The notes beneath the pieces are model-generated. The model worked only from the letters and a program-made list of their open reading frames with translations, had not been told where the DNA came from and did no database searches. From Pythium myriotylum (lineage: Eukaryota > Oomycota > Peronosporomycetes > Pythiales > Pythiaceae): a stretch of DNA of 64,000 nt. Positions within the stretch are counted from its first letter, which is position 1, and the number at the start of each line of letters is the position of its first letter. Location: NCBI GenBank assembly GCA_023091665.1, contig JALJCQ010000031.1:248001-312000 (forward strand), read 5' to 3'. This document shows positions 19,196 through 29,716 of the stretch, piece by piece. The translations under genes were made by a program, and so were the position numbers.

Positions 19196-21614
19196 AGCGG
19201 TTGGAATACGTCCCGTGGTGTAGCGGGCCGTGTCGGTCTACCTAGTAGGGCAGAGTAGTGGTAATCGAGATCATGAAACGCGTGGATGTAAAGAAGGTGC
19301 GATAGGACTCTTAGATTGTCCTGAGCACGTATGAGCCAGTGCTGTGGAAGTGGCGGAGTTTCGGCCCTCGCTCATTGTGTCATACTCTCCTAGCTTCTGG
19401 GTAGTAATCGAATGTATTCGCTGCTGGTCGCTCCGTTCGATTACTCTCCCGAGAAACTGTATTTTCTTGATTGGTCTCATCTGAGTGTTAAGACCACCAG
19501 AACCCGTTGGATTAATAATATTTGGTCAACGAATTGTGCAGTCGACAACAACACACGGTGGACGCGCAAAAACCGCAGATTACTTCCTGAAGTCACTCGC
19601 ATTAAGTCAGGTGCAAACATGTAGAACCTCGCACACACAGCATTTACCAGCGTAACGACAGACGAAAGCAGAATCTGCAGGCGATAATTCAGCCTGTTCC
19701 CGTTGATTCGGCTAGACTTCGGCTGCATAGTGTACATTGGACACTTTGCGACCGTTGGACAGTGTCCAACGGTCGCAAATGGTGGTTTCCGGGCTATGAG
19801 AGAAACGACTCCGCCAACGGCTACACGATCTCCGCCGGCACGATCTCAGCTGCTTCCTCCCCAACTCCAAGAATAACTGCTCGACGCGGCTATTCATGGC
19901 CGCCGACAAGATCTCGACGTAGGTGTGAGGTTTTCATCCTGCCGGCTCCCAGCCGGATAAGGTTTTCCCTCACGTAGGAGTAGTTAGGTTGGGCAGCTTC
20001 ATTCGCGGTTTTGCCAAGCAGCGCCGACATCCAACGAGCCGAAGCTCCTCGCTCATCTGCCAGCTTCACCTCCAGGCTCGGTCGCGCTCGCTGAAAACCC
20101 ACCCTCCAGGGATGTGGAGGGTGCTGCTGCGGTCTCGTCGTCGTCGGTAATCCTGTGCTTCCTGATACCGTGGTTACTCACAAGTCCGGGTTCGCATCTG
20201 CTCGACGTTGGAACGGTCCGGGAGCCCACGGCTTGCCACCTCCGGCCGCAGCCGGGCCACCAACGGAGGTTGTTCCACGAACTCCTCGCCCAGACGGACT
20301 TGGCCACGCGTTGATCGGCACTCAACCGACGTACGGCCTCACACGCCAAGGCGCACGTTCGAACGCCAGCGAGTGGTTGTATGTCTGAACCATCCACCCA
20401 TGCTACTAACTGTGCGAGTATGCTTTGTAGGAGCAGTCCATTCACATCCCATGCCATCTTTCAGGGGGGCTGGCCTCTACGAGCCTTCGCTCGACTCACC
20501 GGGAGATTCCTCTCGCTCCGACTCTCCGAGTCCGGCATAATCTGTGAATGGACTGCTCATTTGCCCCACTCTCGTTTCTCGATGAAGGACGGAAATGTTG
20601 GTTTCCGAGGAAGCGCAGCGAACGCGGAAAGGTAGTGTAACGGTTGTCTGCCATGTGACTCTACTTACCATGGGGTTTCCACTTGCTCGCGTTGAGGTCC
20701 TCTGTGGTGATGACGCAAATTTCGTAGGGGGGACGGAAACTTTCGTGTGACTAAACACAGGAGTCGTTTTGATGGATGTTATTCCCTCATGAGTTGATCT
20801 CTGACGTTGGCCGATCCTATTCAAATACAGCAGTTGTGACGGGGACTGGCATGAGTCTCGACAAGTCCTGGCATGTCCGGATTAGCAGGACTAATAGATG
20901 AGACTCGCACGCGGCCCCCACGACTCCTCGATGAGTCCGATGAGTCGGACTTGGAAGACTCATTCGAGTACGAAAATCGAAACTCAATAGACTCTATCTT
21001 CATCTTCATCAGGACTTGCAAGACTCATCAGGAGTCTCAAAACCCGGCAAGTTCTCTCAGCTTGGGTGAGACGAAAAAATCATGCCAGGTCTCCTAATTG
21101 AGGATGATGTATGACCCCTACACGCTACAGTAAAATGAAAAGAAAAAAAGAATAGAGTTTTTTTTTTCGAGTTCGCGAGTCTCAGCCTGGTATACTCCAA
21201 ACTTTGATGCACCTATTTCTACTTTCTACTTGATTATACATGTCACGAACCCACTTTATTTGATGGACAATCATTCTATTATACAGTGGATCTATGGACT
21301 CCCGCACCAACGTCCAAGGCTGACGCACCCATATGCAACACCGCTCCCGCTTGAGACACATCACGGACTCCAGCTTACTTGAATGGGAAACACACAATAC
21401 TCTCTGGTTTCTCTCGCGGTAGAGACAGGGATGAACACTTGAGTATGAAATCCATTTGTTGCAATTCAATCTAACTCACCCTCAAAGCCAAAGACTTCTT
21501 ATGGTTGAGTGAGCATGCTAGAGACTTTAAATAATATGAGATAGCAATCGTCCGTTATGTTGTATTCTGGCCGAATGTTGCCGAAGGAAACAAATTTGTT
21601 CATTTCGTGCGCTC
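19196..21614. other. Long intergenic region with hairpin and possible effector relic
   Basis: No intact gene is supported. Contents: a perfect 17-bp hairpin at 19745-19779; a GC-rich stretch at 19800-20460 with a broken frame on the minus strand (see findings); a stretch dense in GACTC/GAGTC at 20840-21090; and a poly-A/poly-T pair near 21145-21170. Confidence 0.45.
19745..19779. repeat. Perfect 17-bp inverted repeat with 1-nt loop
   Basis: TTTGCGACCGTTGGACA is followed after one G by its exact reverse complement. This could be abutting terminal repeats of a small DNA transposon. Confidence 0.75.
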
Positions 21615-22523
21615 CACGTTGATGAGAGTGAAAGTTGATAGAAAAGTTTATCGAGTCGAACTGGTGAATCCTAATAGCTTGGCTACCAATCATTCCAGTT
21701 CCCAAGCCACCCAAGATGACTTGTTGAATTTGCTCTACAACGACCAGAGTCCGTGGTGGACTTCACTGACTCGCCATGGTGGTCCCTGACAGGCCTGCAT
21801 GTTCAGCCCAAAAAGCCATTAGGATTCACAGGATCAACCCAATACACTTCACTTGCATCATCATCAATAGTTTGGCTAGTTTCGAGCGCTTTTCAAGCAG
21901 TGAAGGGTCATTTCACACCCGCTTCCTCGGACTGAGACGTGTTATCCTTCTCGATTCCATGGTACACTACAATAAAATTCACTATTGGAGTCGATCGGAG
22001 TCGGCACCATCACACGGTTGACCAGCAAGAAATCTGTAGTTGTGCAACTGAAAACGTCGATGCAAAAGAGAATGATATATTGTGCATGCCGATGACGGCA
22101 CAGTTTTGGCCAGCCATCAACCGCTCGTTGAGGCAGTGTTGAGTCGACGTATTTCGTCATGGTGTCTCATTTCTTCGGCAGTCCGAAGGATGCGCCTAGC
22201 TAGCGAGCGGCGTGTTCGTGTATTGTGGTGGGACTGTTTGGCCAGGCGGAAGCAAGTCAGCCGTAGTGAAGTTCTTGTTCACGACACCACCATCGCTCGT
22301 CCACTGAACTGACGGCTTCACATAGCGCGAAACGCTCGTGTTGATGCCGATTGAGATCCACGAGAACACTCCGTCGGTCACACTATCACCCAACAACGCA
22401 TACTCGAGGAAGGGGTCGAAATCCGAGCTCGCTCCGATGGCCAAAAAGGTATCGTTCGCGTTGGGTGTGAGCACCTGCTTGTTTGAGTTGTACGGCGAAG
22501 TCTTCAAGACTTCAAGCGACAGG
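21615..22523. repeat. Left arm of 0.9 kb inverted repeat (IR2)
   Basis: Reverse complement of 24119-25027 at constant sum 46642. The duplicated part includes the last third of dioxygenase copy 6 and its 3' flank. The translated fragments look identical. Confidence 0.9.
22196..22523 (-). pseudogene. 3' fragment of intradiol dioxygenase copy 6
   Basis: The fragment keeps about the last 109 residues of the copy-6 protein (from around LSLEVLKTSPYN to NTPLAS) in an undamaged frame. It has no promoter, signal peptide or iron-ligand region, so it cannot be functional. It breaks off at 22523, where a pair of 75-bp direct repeats begins. The lack of any visible decay means the fold-back that made it is very recent, or is an assembly product. 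Confidence 0.9.
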
Positions 22524-22673
22524 TTTTCAGATTTTCATCTGTTACTCTGCGCAATCACATCATACTGAAAACCTGATCTCCTCGAGGGTGCACTTTCGTT
22601 TTCAGATTTTCATCTGTTACTCTGCGCAATCACATCATACTGAAAACCTGATCTCCTCGAGGGTGCACTTTCG
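22524..22673. repeat. Two 75-bp direct repeats at the IR2 junction
   Basis: Two apparently identical 75-bp units, each starting TTTTCAGATTTTCATC. Each unit with its flanks contains CAGGTTTTCAG and, 40 bases on, its reverse complement CTGAAAACCTG. They lie exactly where the dioxygenase fragment stops. Confidence 0.9.
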
Positions 22674-23336
22674 TTTTGCCAGACCATTCGAATCTACTCA
22701 CAGGGCAACTCCTCACGTACACTATTGGAGACAATCCTCAGATTTTGACTGTGATCCAAGGAGTCAAGGATTGTTGTCTGCATTGCAAAAACATATGTGG
22801 GCATAAAAAGCACTTATCGCCAGAACGAGGCAATGGACAGGCTGAGTCGCTCAGAGACTGGCTACATACGAGAGGAGATGTTTTGTAGTCTTCCGTATAG
22901 AGGAAGCATAGCGAACGATTTGTCACAAAGGGGGACCAAGTCGAAGTAGACAGAAACGTCATCACACAGTGGTCCTACTCATTGAGAGACAGTTGCCCTG
23001 GTGGCGTGTTTGGACGTTCCCATACACGAAAGTCCGCAACGTAGTCAAAACAGCCTGATAATGCTGGTGCTGAGCCAGTGCAAGCGGACAGTCAATCTCC
23101 CCGGAGAAACCCGCAATCTAAGCTCCACTATGATTCTCGATCATTGCTGGCCAGCACATGGAAGAGCGGCGTCACCGTTGGCAATCTTCTGGTTTTTGTT
23201 GACAATCGGAACGCTCTGCTCTCCTCGACGGACCACTATCGGACACCATTCCGACCCGAGGATTCTCTCACTTTGCAATATCTCCCCGACTGCCAACAGT
23301 ATCAGACAAGCAAGTTCCAGCCTTACCATCGATCCC

Positions 23337-24446
23337 ATGGTCCAACTCGCTACAATCCTCGCGACAGCGATTCTTGCCGTTACCGGAACGACCCACGCTC
23401 ACCCTGGGGGAAGCCATCAGCGTTCGCTCGCCGAGATCGAAGCCGAGAAGCAGTTTCATGCAGACGCCCATCGCTCGCTTGCCGCTTGCGCCAACACTCC
23501 TCATTTCCGTGAGCTGCAGGAGCGCGCGGCCGCACGTCGTCTCGACGCCATTCAATCCATTCACGACCAGCGCCGCCGCCTATCGGTTGCGGATGTGCTA
23601 AGCAGGAAGCACAAGACGGCGCTCTCATGCGTGACGCCCACCAACTACGACAAGGTCGCACTCTTTGGATCCACACCCAAGTGCCTCCTCCAACCAGATG
23701 TGACACAAGGCCCGTACTATGTCTCAGGCGAATACATCCGAAATGACATTCGCGAAGACCAGGAAGGCATCGATCTGTACACGCTCCTTCAGTTCGTCGA
23801 TGTCAACACGTGCAAGCCGGTGCCCAACTACTACATCGACTTTTGGGGAGCTAACGCCACGGGCGTGTACTCCGGTGTATTGGGTTTCGATAATGGAGAT
23901 CCGTCCGACTTGGGGAACTACAACAAAACGTTCCTCCGTGGCATCGCGCCGACCGACAAGGACGGCATCGTGCAGTTCACGACGAAGTACCCGGGACATT
24001 ACACTGGGCGAACCCACCATCTGCATATTGTCGCCACGCATGGTGGGAAGGTGCTGCCGAACAACACATACGTGGGTGGTGGTGTTGCGAGCGTTGGCCA
24101 AGTTTATTTCGACCAGGACCTGTCGCTTGAAGTCTTGAAGACTTCGCCGTACAACTCAAACAAGCAGGTGCTCACACCCAACGCGAACGATACCTTTTTG
24201 GCCATCGGAGCGAGCTCGGATTTCGACCCCTTCCTCGAGTATGCGTTGTTGGGTGATAGTGTGACCGACGGAGTGTTCTCGTGGATCTCAATCGGCATCA
24301 ACACGAGCGTTTCGCGCTATGTGAAGCCGTCAGTTCAGTGGACGAGCGATGGTGGTGTCGTGAACAAGAACTTCACTACGGCTGACTTGCTTCCGCCTGG
24401 CCAAACAGTCCCACCACAATACACGAACACGCCGCTCGCTAGCTAG
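23337..24446 (+). CDS. Secreted intradiol dioxygenase, copy 6
   Basis: 369 residues, representing a separate subgroup: signal peptide MVQLATILAT...GTTHA, a one-residue shorter N-terminal region (ligands shift to about Y127, Y222, H228, H230), and a C-terminus of LLPPGQTVPPQYTNTPLAS. Differences from the other copies are spread along the whole protein (LLQPDVTQGPYYVSGEY, GIAPTDKDGIVQF, LPNNTYVGG). The open frame extends upstream to 23001, but the shared MVQL start with its signal peptide sets the CDS. An initiator-like TCACTTTGCAATATC lies at about 23268. The last third lies in the right arm of IR2. Confidence 0.89.
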   Translation: MVQLATILATAILAVTGTTHAHPGGSHQRSLAEIEAEKQFHADAHRSLAACANTPHFRELQERAAARRLDAIQSIHDQRRRLSVADVLSRKHKTALSCVTPTNYDKVALFGSTPKCLLQPDVTQGPYYVSGEYIRNDIREDQEGIDLYTLLQFVDVNTCKPVPNYYIDFWGANATGVYSGVLGFDNGDPSDLGNYNKTFLRGIAPTDKDGIVQFTTKYPGHYTGRTHHLHIVATHGGKVLPNNTYVGGGVASVGQVYFDQDLSLEVLKTSPYNSNKQVLTPNANDTFLAIGASSDFDPFLEYALLGDSVTDGVFSWISIGINTSVSRYVKPSVQWTSDGGVVNKNFTTADLLPPGQTVPPQYTNTPLAS

Positions 24447-25027
24447 GCGCATCCTTCGGACTGCCGAAGAAATGAGACACCATGACGAAATACGTCGACT
24501 CAACACTGCCTCAACGAGCGGTTGATGGCTGGCCAAAACTGTGCCGTCATCGGCATGCACAATATATCATTCTCTTTTGCATCGACGTTTTCAGTTGCAC
24601 AACTACAGATTTCTTGCTGGTCAACCGTGTGATGGTGCCGACTCCGATCGACTCCAATAGTGAATTTTATTGTAGTGTACCATGGAATCGAGAAGGATAA
24701 CACGTCTCAGTCCGAGGAAGCGGGTGTGAAATGACCCTTCACTGCTTGAAAAGCGCTCGAAACTAGCCAAACTATTGATGATGATGCAAGTGAAGTGTAT
24801 TGGGTTGATCCTGTGAATCCTAATGGCTTTTTGGGCTGAACATGCAGGCCTGTCAGGGACCACCATGGCGAGTCAGTGAAGTCCACCACGGACTCTGGTC
24901 GTTGTAGAGCAAATTCAACAAGTCATCTTGGGTGGCTTGGGAACTGGAATGATTGGTAGCCAAGCTATTAGGATTCACCAGTTCGACTCGATAAACTTTT
25001 CTATCAACTTTCACTCTCATCAACGTG
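24119..25027. repeat. Right arm of 0.9 kb inverted repeat (IR2)
   Basis: Starts within the dioxygenase gene (ACCTGTCGC) and runs 580 bp past its stop. The outer boundary is at CAACGTG, after which the two sides differ. Confidence 0.9.
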
Positions 25028-25152
25028 TGACGGTGCAAAGGCCGACAGCTCGAGTTATTTGCTTCGCCGGGTTTCGACTTTTAAAGAAGCCGAACGCTAC
25101 TCACGGCGGTAGCCGCGAGCTACATGAGTGGGTCGTTAAGCAGTGGCACCGA

Positions 25153-25206
25153 GATGATGATGATGCAAGTGAGGTCTATTGAGTTCATCCTGTGAATCCT
25201 AATAGC
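25153..25206 (-). repeat. Dispersed repeat tail with (ATC)n
   Basis: On the minus strand, CTATTAGGATTCACAGGATG is followed by AACTCAATAGACCTCACTTG and CATCATCATC. Related copies lie at 21817-21870, 24772-24825 and 61311-61385. The ATC-rich end suggests the 3' tail of a non-LTR or SINE-type element. Confidence 0.55.
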
Positions 25207-25630
25207 CTACCCTTCACCCTATTCCTACGACTTGGACTCCGGTCTTGTACTGGGACTGTCAGTGGCACCTGGAGGCCCGAGTGACCATTCCGCGTGGTTG
25301 GGTGAAGGACTTGCGAGTTCATCGCAAGGTTGGCGAGTAGATCAGCCATCATTTCGTTCGCGCGGACGTAAAGAGCCCAGCGACGGATGCAAAGTTGGTC
25401 GCGCTAGTCTCCGCGCGCGCGCGTAGAGGTGACGCACGATTTTGTTTGGAGGGGCTCGATAATCCTGCAGTTGGCGAATGATAAGTGCACTATCATTATT
25501 AACGACTTTGAGCCTCGTGAGCTTCAGTGACGTCGCAGCTATCAGTCCATCATGGAGGCCTTGGTACTCGGGTTGATTGTTTGAAGTGCTTCGTGATGCA
25601 TGGCTCGCCGAGGGTCATTAGTCACTCAAT
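25207..25630. other. Intergenic, matches downstream flank of IDO copies 8-10
   Basis: No gene. From about 25500 to 25630 it matches 32410-32545 and its mirror at 40204-40340 (CGAGGGTCATTAGTCACTC), so the sequence beyond copy 7 is a further paralogue of the convergent intergenic region. Confidence 0.55.
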
Positions 25631-26268
25631 ATTGGACCAATTCCCGCAGGCAAATAGGACGGTTCCTATCCATAATTCCATTTTCAAAACAAGATTTAGA
25701 CCCAGATCGGCGGTCTAAACAGCCTCAGTGTTCATAATCCCGGTCTATAATTGATGAAAAAAGATACCCCGTTCAAGCAAATTGTCCCAAATCACTGTCC
25801 CGAATTTGGATGGTTGAAGTTTCCACCTTAAGTCACGAGTACGTGGGCAAGGCAACAGGCGCTGCGCGCGCCAACAGCGGCAAAAAGAAGGGGCGCCCCC
25901 CTGGTGCTTCAGGGTACAGCGATGATGACATCCATCTCCACTTCGATTGTATACCCGTGGTGACGATAAACGCGTGGTCATTCCGGACCGCGAACGTGGT
26001 TTCCCACGGCGTACCCGTCTCTGGATCCGGGAGCAGGTCTGCGCGTATGAGGTACGATTGATCGCGCGTGGCGTCCCGGAAGCGCTCCTCCCCTTTCGTG
26101 TACATGGCGAGCGCGAAGATAAGAGCGACGTCGTCTTCATCATCGCTGCTCTCCGAAGAGGAGTACATGATGCTCGCGACCTCCGAGAGTTTGTTCGCGA
26201 TTTCGAAGTGGAGGGACGCGTTTCCTCGATTGGTTGAATTGGAAGCTTTCGACGGGAAGGGATCCAAT
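25631..26268 (-). mobile_element. Harbinger-like transposon fragment with degenerate TIRs
   Basis: The open frame on the minus strand (25833-26267, no ATG at its start) contains an acidic run (SSSESSDDEDDVAL) followed by YLIRADLLPDPETGTPW and RNDHAFIVTTG. This is the arrangement at the N-terminus of HARBI1/DDE_Tnp_4-type transposases in fungi and oomycetes. The catalytic DDE core is absent. ATTGGACCAATTCCCG at 25631 and CGGGAAGGGATCCAAT at 26253 form imperfect terminal inverted repeats (13 of 16). The segment interrupts sequence that is continuous at 32271-32410. I regard it as a dead deletion derivative. Confidence 0.5.
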
Positions 26269-26472
26269 CCTACATTTTATGGTTTATGTTGTTTATTTGT
26301 CCATCAAGATGGCGCTTTCTCAAATGAAAGAACGAAATAGGACGAGAAGAACCTCCATCGTCGGTCAACAAATCCGATCTATCGACAGCACTTCCAGTCG
26401 CAATGTCTGGTGCAATCGCGAACCGCCGCCGACCGCAGGCTCACCAAACAGCCAAAAACACTCATCTGCGCT

Positions 26473-27570
26473 TTAGAGCTTCGTCGTTTGCGTCGGGGCC
26501 GGCGTCTTAATGTTCATGTCAGCGAAGGTGAAGTTCTGGTTCGCCAGACCACCCGAGTTGGTCCAGAACATGGACGGCTTGACGTCGCGCGAGGCGCTCG
26601 CGTTGATACCGATCGAGATCCACGAGAAGACCCCCTCTTCGATGCTGTTGCCCAGAAGCGTGTACTCCAGCACGGGGTCAAAACCGGAGTCAGCCACTTC
26701 CTGGAGGAACTGGTCTTCCTTGTTGGTCGTGAGCGCCTGCTTGTTGGTGTTGTACGGCGCCACCTTGAGCACCTCGCGCGAGAGCTCCTCGTCGAAGTAC
26801 ACTTGGCCAACGCTCGCGACGCCGGTGCCGCTGTACGTGTTGTTCTGCAGCACCTTACCGCCGTGCGAGACGAGGACGTGGAGGTGGTGGGCGCGACCAA
26901 CGTAGTGGCCAGGGTACTTGGTGAGGAACTGGACGAGGCCGTCCTTGTCAGTCGGCGCCAAACCACGCATGAAGGTCGTGTTCGTGTTGGTCGAGTCGCT
27001 CGGGTTTCCGTTGTCCGAGCCAATGACGCCGGAGTACACGCCCGTGGAGTTGGCTCCCCAGAAGTCGACGAAGTAGTTGTTCACTGGCTTGCAGGTGTTG
27101 ATGTCGATGAACTGTAGGAGAGCGTAGAGGTCGACGCCCTGTTGGTCCTCGCGGATGTCGTTGCGGATGTATTCGCCTCGGATGTAGTACGGACCCTGCG
27201 TGACATCAGGGAGCAAGACGCACTTGGGAGTCGAGCCGAAGAGCGCGACCTTGTCATAGTTGTGTGGCGTGACGCACGAGAGCGCCGTCTTGTGCTTCTT
27301 GCTGGTGATGTCGGCGAGCGAGAGGCGGCGGCGCTGCTCGTGGATCGACTGAATGGCGTCGAGACGACGAGCTGCCGTGCGCTCCTGGAGCTCGCGGAAG
27401 TGGGGCTGGTTGGCACAGGCAGCAAGCGAACGGTGGGCGGTGGCGTGGAACTGCTTCTGGGCTTCGATCTCCGCGAGCGAGCGCTCGTGGTTTCCACCCG
27501 GGTGGGCGAGCGTGGTGGTGCCGGCGATGGCGAGGATGGCGGTGGCGAAGATGGAGGCGAGCTGGACCAT
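26473..27570 (-). CDS. Secreted intradiol dioxygenase, copy 7
   Basis: 365 residues with signal peptide, four ligand residues and a short tail (TPAPTQTTKL). The protein appears identical to copy 8, its divergent mirror across the LPMO-1 gene. It differs from copy 5 mainly in the last half (DQFLQEVADSG, LLGNSIEEGVF). The in-frame extension upstream to 27627 lies in the leader and is not used. Confidence 0.9.
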   Translation of the reverse strand: MVQLASIFATAILAIAGTTTLAHPGGNHERSLAEIEAQKQFHATAHRSLAACANQPHFRELQERTAARRLDAIQSIHEQRRRLSLADITSKKHKTALSCVTPHNYDKVALFGSTPKCVLLPDVTQGPYYIRGEYIRNDIREDQQGVDLYALLQFIDINTCKPVNNYFVDFWGANSTGVYSGVIGSDNGNPSDSTNTNTTFMRGLAPTDKDGLVQFLTKYPGHYVGRAHHLHVLVSHGGKVLQNNTYSGTGVASVGQVYFDEELSREVLKVAPYNTNKQALTTNKEDQFLQEVADSGFDPVLEYTLLGNSIEEGVFSWISIGINASASRDVKPSMFWTNSGGLANQNFTFADMNIKTPAPTQTTKL

Positions 27571-27623
27571 CGGAACGGTTGTAGAAGACGGCTGTGGGCT
27601 TCGAAGTGTGTTGCTAGTGAAGA

Positions 27624-27639
27624 GCAAAATGCAGAGTGA
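27624..27639 (-). promoter_or_regulatory. INR/FPR core promoter of IDO copy 7
   Basis: On the minus strand, TCACTCT-GC-ATTTTGC matches both consensus elements, 54 nt before the ATG. Confidence 0.65.
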
Positions 27640-27738
27640 GGCTATTGGATTCGGCCGCGCGGGTAAGCGGCCGAGACAGTTTTTCTCCTGGGCCTGACTA
27701 CTGTACAGGGGGTTAAGATCGTATTCTCAGTCTGGAAT

Positions 27739-28978
27739 TTGCAGAAAATTGCGACAGTGTTACTCAATTACTCTGAGTCCAAGTTGGTTGGCGCATCGCA
27801 AGCCAGACTTGGAGGATATGGTGCTATTTCTGAGTTCGATTACTCTCGCAGAGAAAACTGTATCTTCTTGATTACAACCACCGGGATGCACAAGAAGACG
27901 AGGCACATGCCTTAGTCGACGGTTGAAGCGGTATGGACTCATCACCCAAATTGTAAAACCCTAGGATGGATAAAATACCCATTTGTTGTCGAATTGATGA
28001 CGATTTCCTCCTTTATCTTGTGGCTCTGCGTGTTGACGTTTAGTTTGGAGCTTATGTCCGTGGGAAGGGCCCTGATATAGGTAATGGGACCACCAGAACT
28101 CGGGGAATTAATCATAATTGATCAATTATTCATGGCCGTGACTCCATGAACCACCAATGTGGTCCTTGATTGAAACCAACCCCAACCACCACTCAGACCC
28201 AAAGCAAGCAGCCTATGGACGCAATGCGTCAATCTCAAAGTATTCCTTTTGTTTGGTTTCTCTCTTCACGAGTTGCCCACTCACATCCGTCGAGGTTGCC
28301 CTAACGTGATGATTGCATTTTCTCAGTGGGTCGGAAGATATTCCTTGACTAAACATGGGGGTTCACTAGGTAAGCGGGTTCGAGGACTCCTCGAACCCGC
28401 GACAGGTCCTCGACGAGGACCTGTCTTCCCTGTAATCCATCTTTGTCATGGACAAAGCGTCCCACAGACCAGTAAAGGCTACCCATCATGATCGCCGCAT
28501 CGAAGACACCTGGTATCTGGCGGCGAGATGATGTGCTGACCAAAGAAACTCAAACCAATAACATCGTACGAAACTCTTTGTCATAGGGAGAGAGGGCCAC
28601 TCTTGTGTCATTTCTCATCGGGTGTATGATTGCTCCCTGGTGTACCCATCCAATTTGGGAGACCGTGATCTGTTCCAGACTTTGGTGGTCTGGTGGGTCC
28701 ACATTGTTTAACTTCTCTGGCGTCACGATCATCATCAGATGGCGATACTAAGTCGGTTCGCCCCGTCTCCACAGAGTGGGGAAGTTCTCAACGCGTTTAC
28801 AGTCAAGCTAATTAATATTTGGTGTGGTCCACCCATGTGATGCGAACAACGACAGCGAAAGGATTCTGGGACGAAGTTCGCCCCGACATGGTGCTGCACT
28901 ATTAACTTTCTAAGCGGATCTACACGAAGCCACCGCTGATGTCCTCCCAGCTCGCTGGTCCTTTGCTGCCTGACTCAC
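27739..28978. other. Intergenic between IDO copy 7 and LPMO-1
   Basis: No gene is supported. The stretch is a diverged direct counterpart of 41873-43109. An inverted GTTCGAGGAC/GTCCTCGA motif lies at 28378-28420 (CGGGTTCGAGGACTCCTCGAACCCG). Confidence 0.5.
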
Positions 28979-29716
28979 CTATACCGTGACTTCGACGTCG
29001 AAGCAGCTACTGTACGCGGCTCCTCCGTACTGACCGCCTACCGTGACAATCTCACGCCTGTCGTTCTTCTCATCCCAGAATTTCCACATCCACACGATCG
29101 CATAAATTCCAGGGTTAGTACCGTGGGGTATCGCACACTCGCCCACGCACGGAAAATCGTCACCCGCACGACCCGAGCGCTCCAGTGTCGTCTTGTTGGC
29201 GAACGTCTGGCCGCAGACACCGTCGTCAAAGTCGTGGCGCGTGCCGTCCAGCAGCGCGTCATCGGTGAGCTCGCTCGTGAACTGCAGCTCGGTGTCAGCG
29301 CGCCGCGTCCAGTAAAGTCCGTAGTGGGTGCCACGCGCAGCCTTGTCGACAGCCACGTGGCCGTTTGGCATATAAGCGAAGAAGATACGCTGGCCTGGCG
29401 TCACGACAATACGCTTGTGGAACCCACTGCCTGCGGAGTCGGAGGCCGCACCGGGCTTGCACACGCGGACGCCCTGATGGGAGTAGTCGTCCTTGAGGAT
29501 CTTGACCATGAGCTCTTCATCGTGGATGCCGATGCCACGCCCACGGTAGTTGCGCTGATACCCTCGACAGAGCCCCGCGGCGTGCTGGCCTCCATAGATG
29601 AAGGCGGCCGCGCGGTCAAAGACGACAGAACGGTCGGTATCAAGGCACTCGACCCACGAGTGGGCGCTTGCGGTTGCGACGAGAAGCAGCAGCGGAGCAA
29701 GCAGATAAAGCATCAT
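28979..29716 (-). CDS. Secreted LPMO-like (histidine-brace candidate) protein, LPMO-1
   Basis: 245 residues. The signal peptide MMLYLLAPLLLLVATASA (18 residues) ends so that the mature protein starts with His (H19, HSWVECLD). A mature N-terminal His is the hallmark of copper lytic polysaccharide monooxygenases, where it forms the histidine brace with a second internal His. A candidate second His is H120 in FAYMPNGHVAV, and an aromatic-rich strand near the C-terminus (IYAIVWMWKFW) could supply the axial aromatic. At least eight Cys suggest disulphides, as expected for an apoplastic protein. I cannot assign it to a named AA family; AA17-like oomycete enzymes or an undescribed relative are possible. 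It lies in the spacer between divergent dioxygenase copies 7 and 8. Confidence 0.62.
   Translation of the reverse strand: MMLYLLAPLLLLVATASAHSWVECLDTDRSVVFDRAAAFIYGGQHAAGLCRGYQRNYRGRGIGIHDEELMVKILKDDYSHQGVRVCKPGAASDSAGSGFHKRIVVTPGQRIFFAYMPNGHVAVDKAARGTHYGLYWTRRADTELQFTSELTDDALLDGTRHDFDDGVCGQTFANKTTLERSGRAGDDFPCVGECAIPHGTNPGIYAIVWMWKFWDEKNDRREIVTVGGQYGGAAYSSCFDVEVTV

Larger units (their letters stand above)
26282..27738. repeat. Left arm of 1.46 kb inverted repeat (IR3)
   Basis: Mirror of 30814-32270 at constant sum 58552. It includes all of dioxygenase copy 7, 168 bp upstream and 190 bp downstream. The 3.1 kb spacer holds an LPMO-like gene. Confidence 0.92.

Noticed and set aside
20905..20995. 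Hammerhead ribozyme-like strings (GATGAGTC... CGAAAC)
   Set aside because: The invariant CUGAUGA core is not present and the required three-stem pairing cannot be formed around it.
22524..22673. CRISPR-like direct repeats
   Set aside because: Only two adjacent 75-bp units with no spacers; this is a tandem duplication in a eukaryotic sequence.
25040..25140. tRNA-like stretch with GGGTTTCGAC
   Set aside because: No acceptor stem or anticodon arm can be paired; no tRNA elsewhere in the window either.
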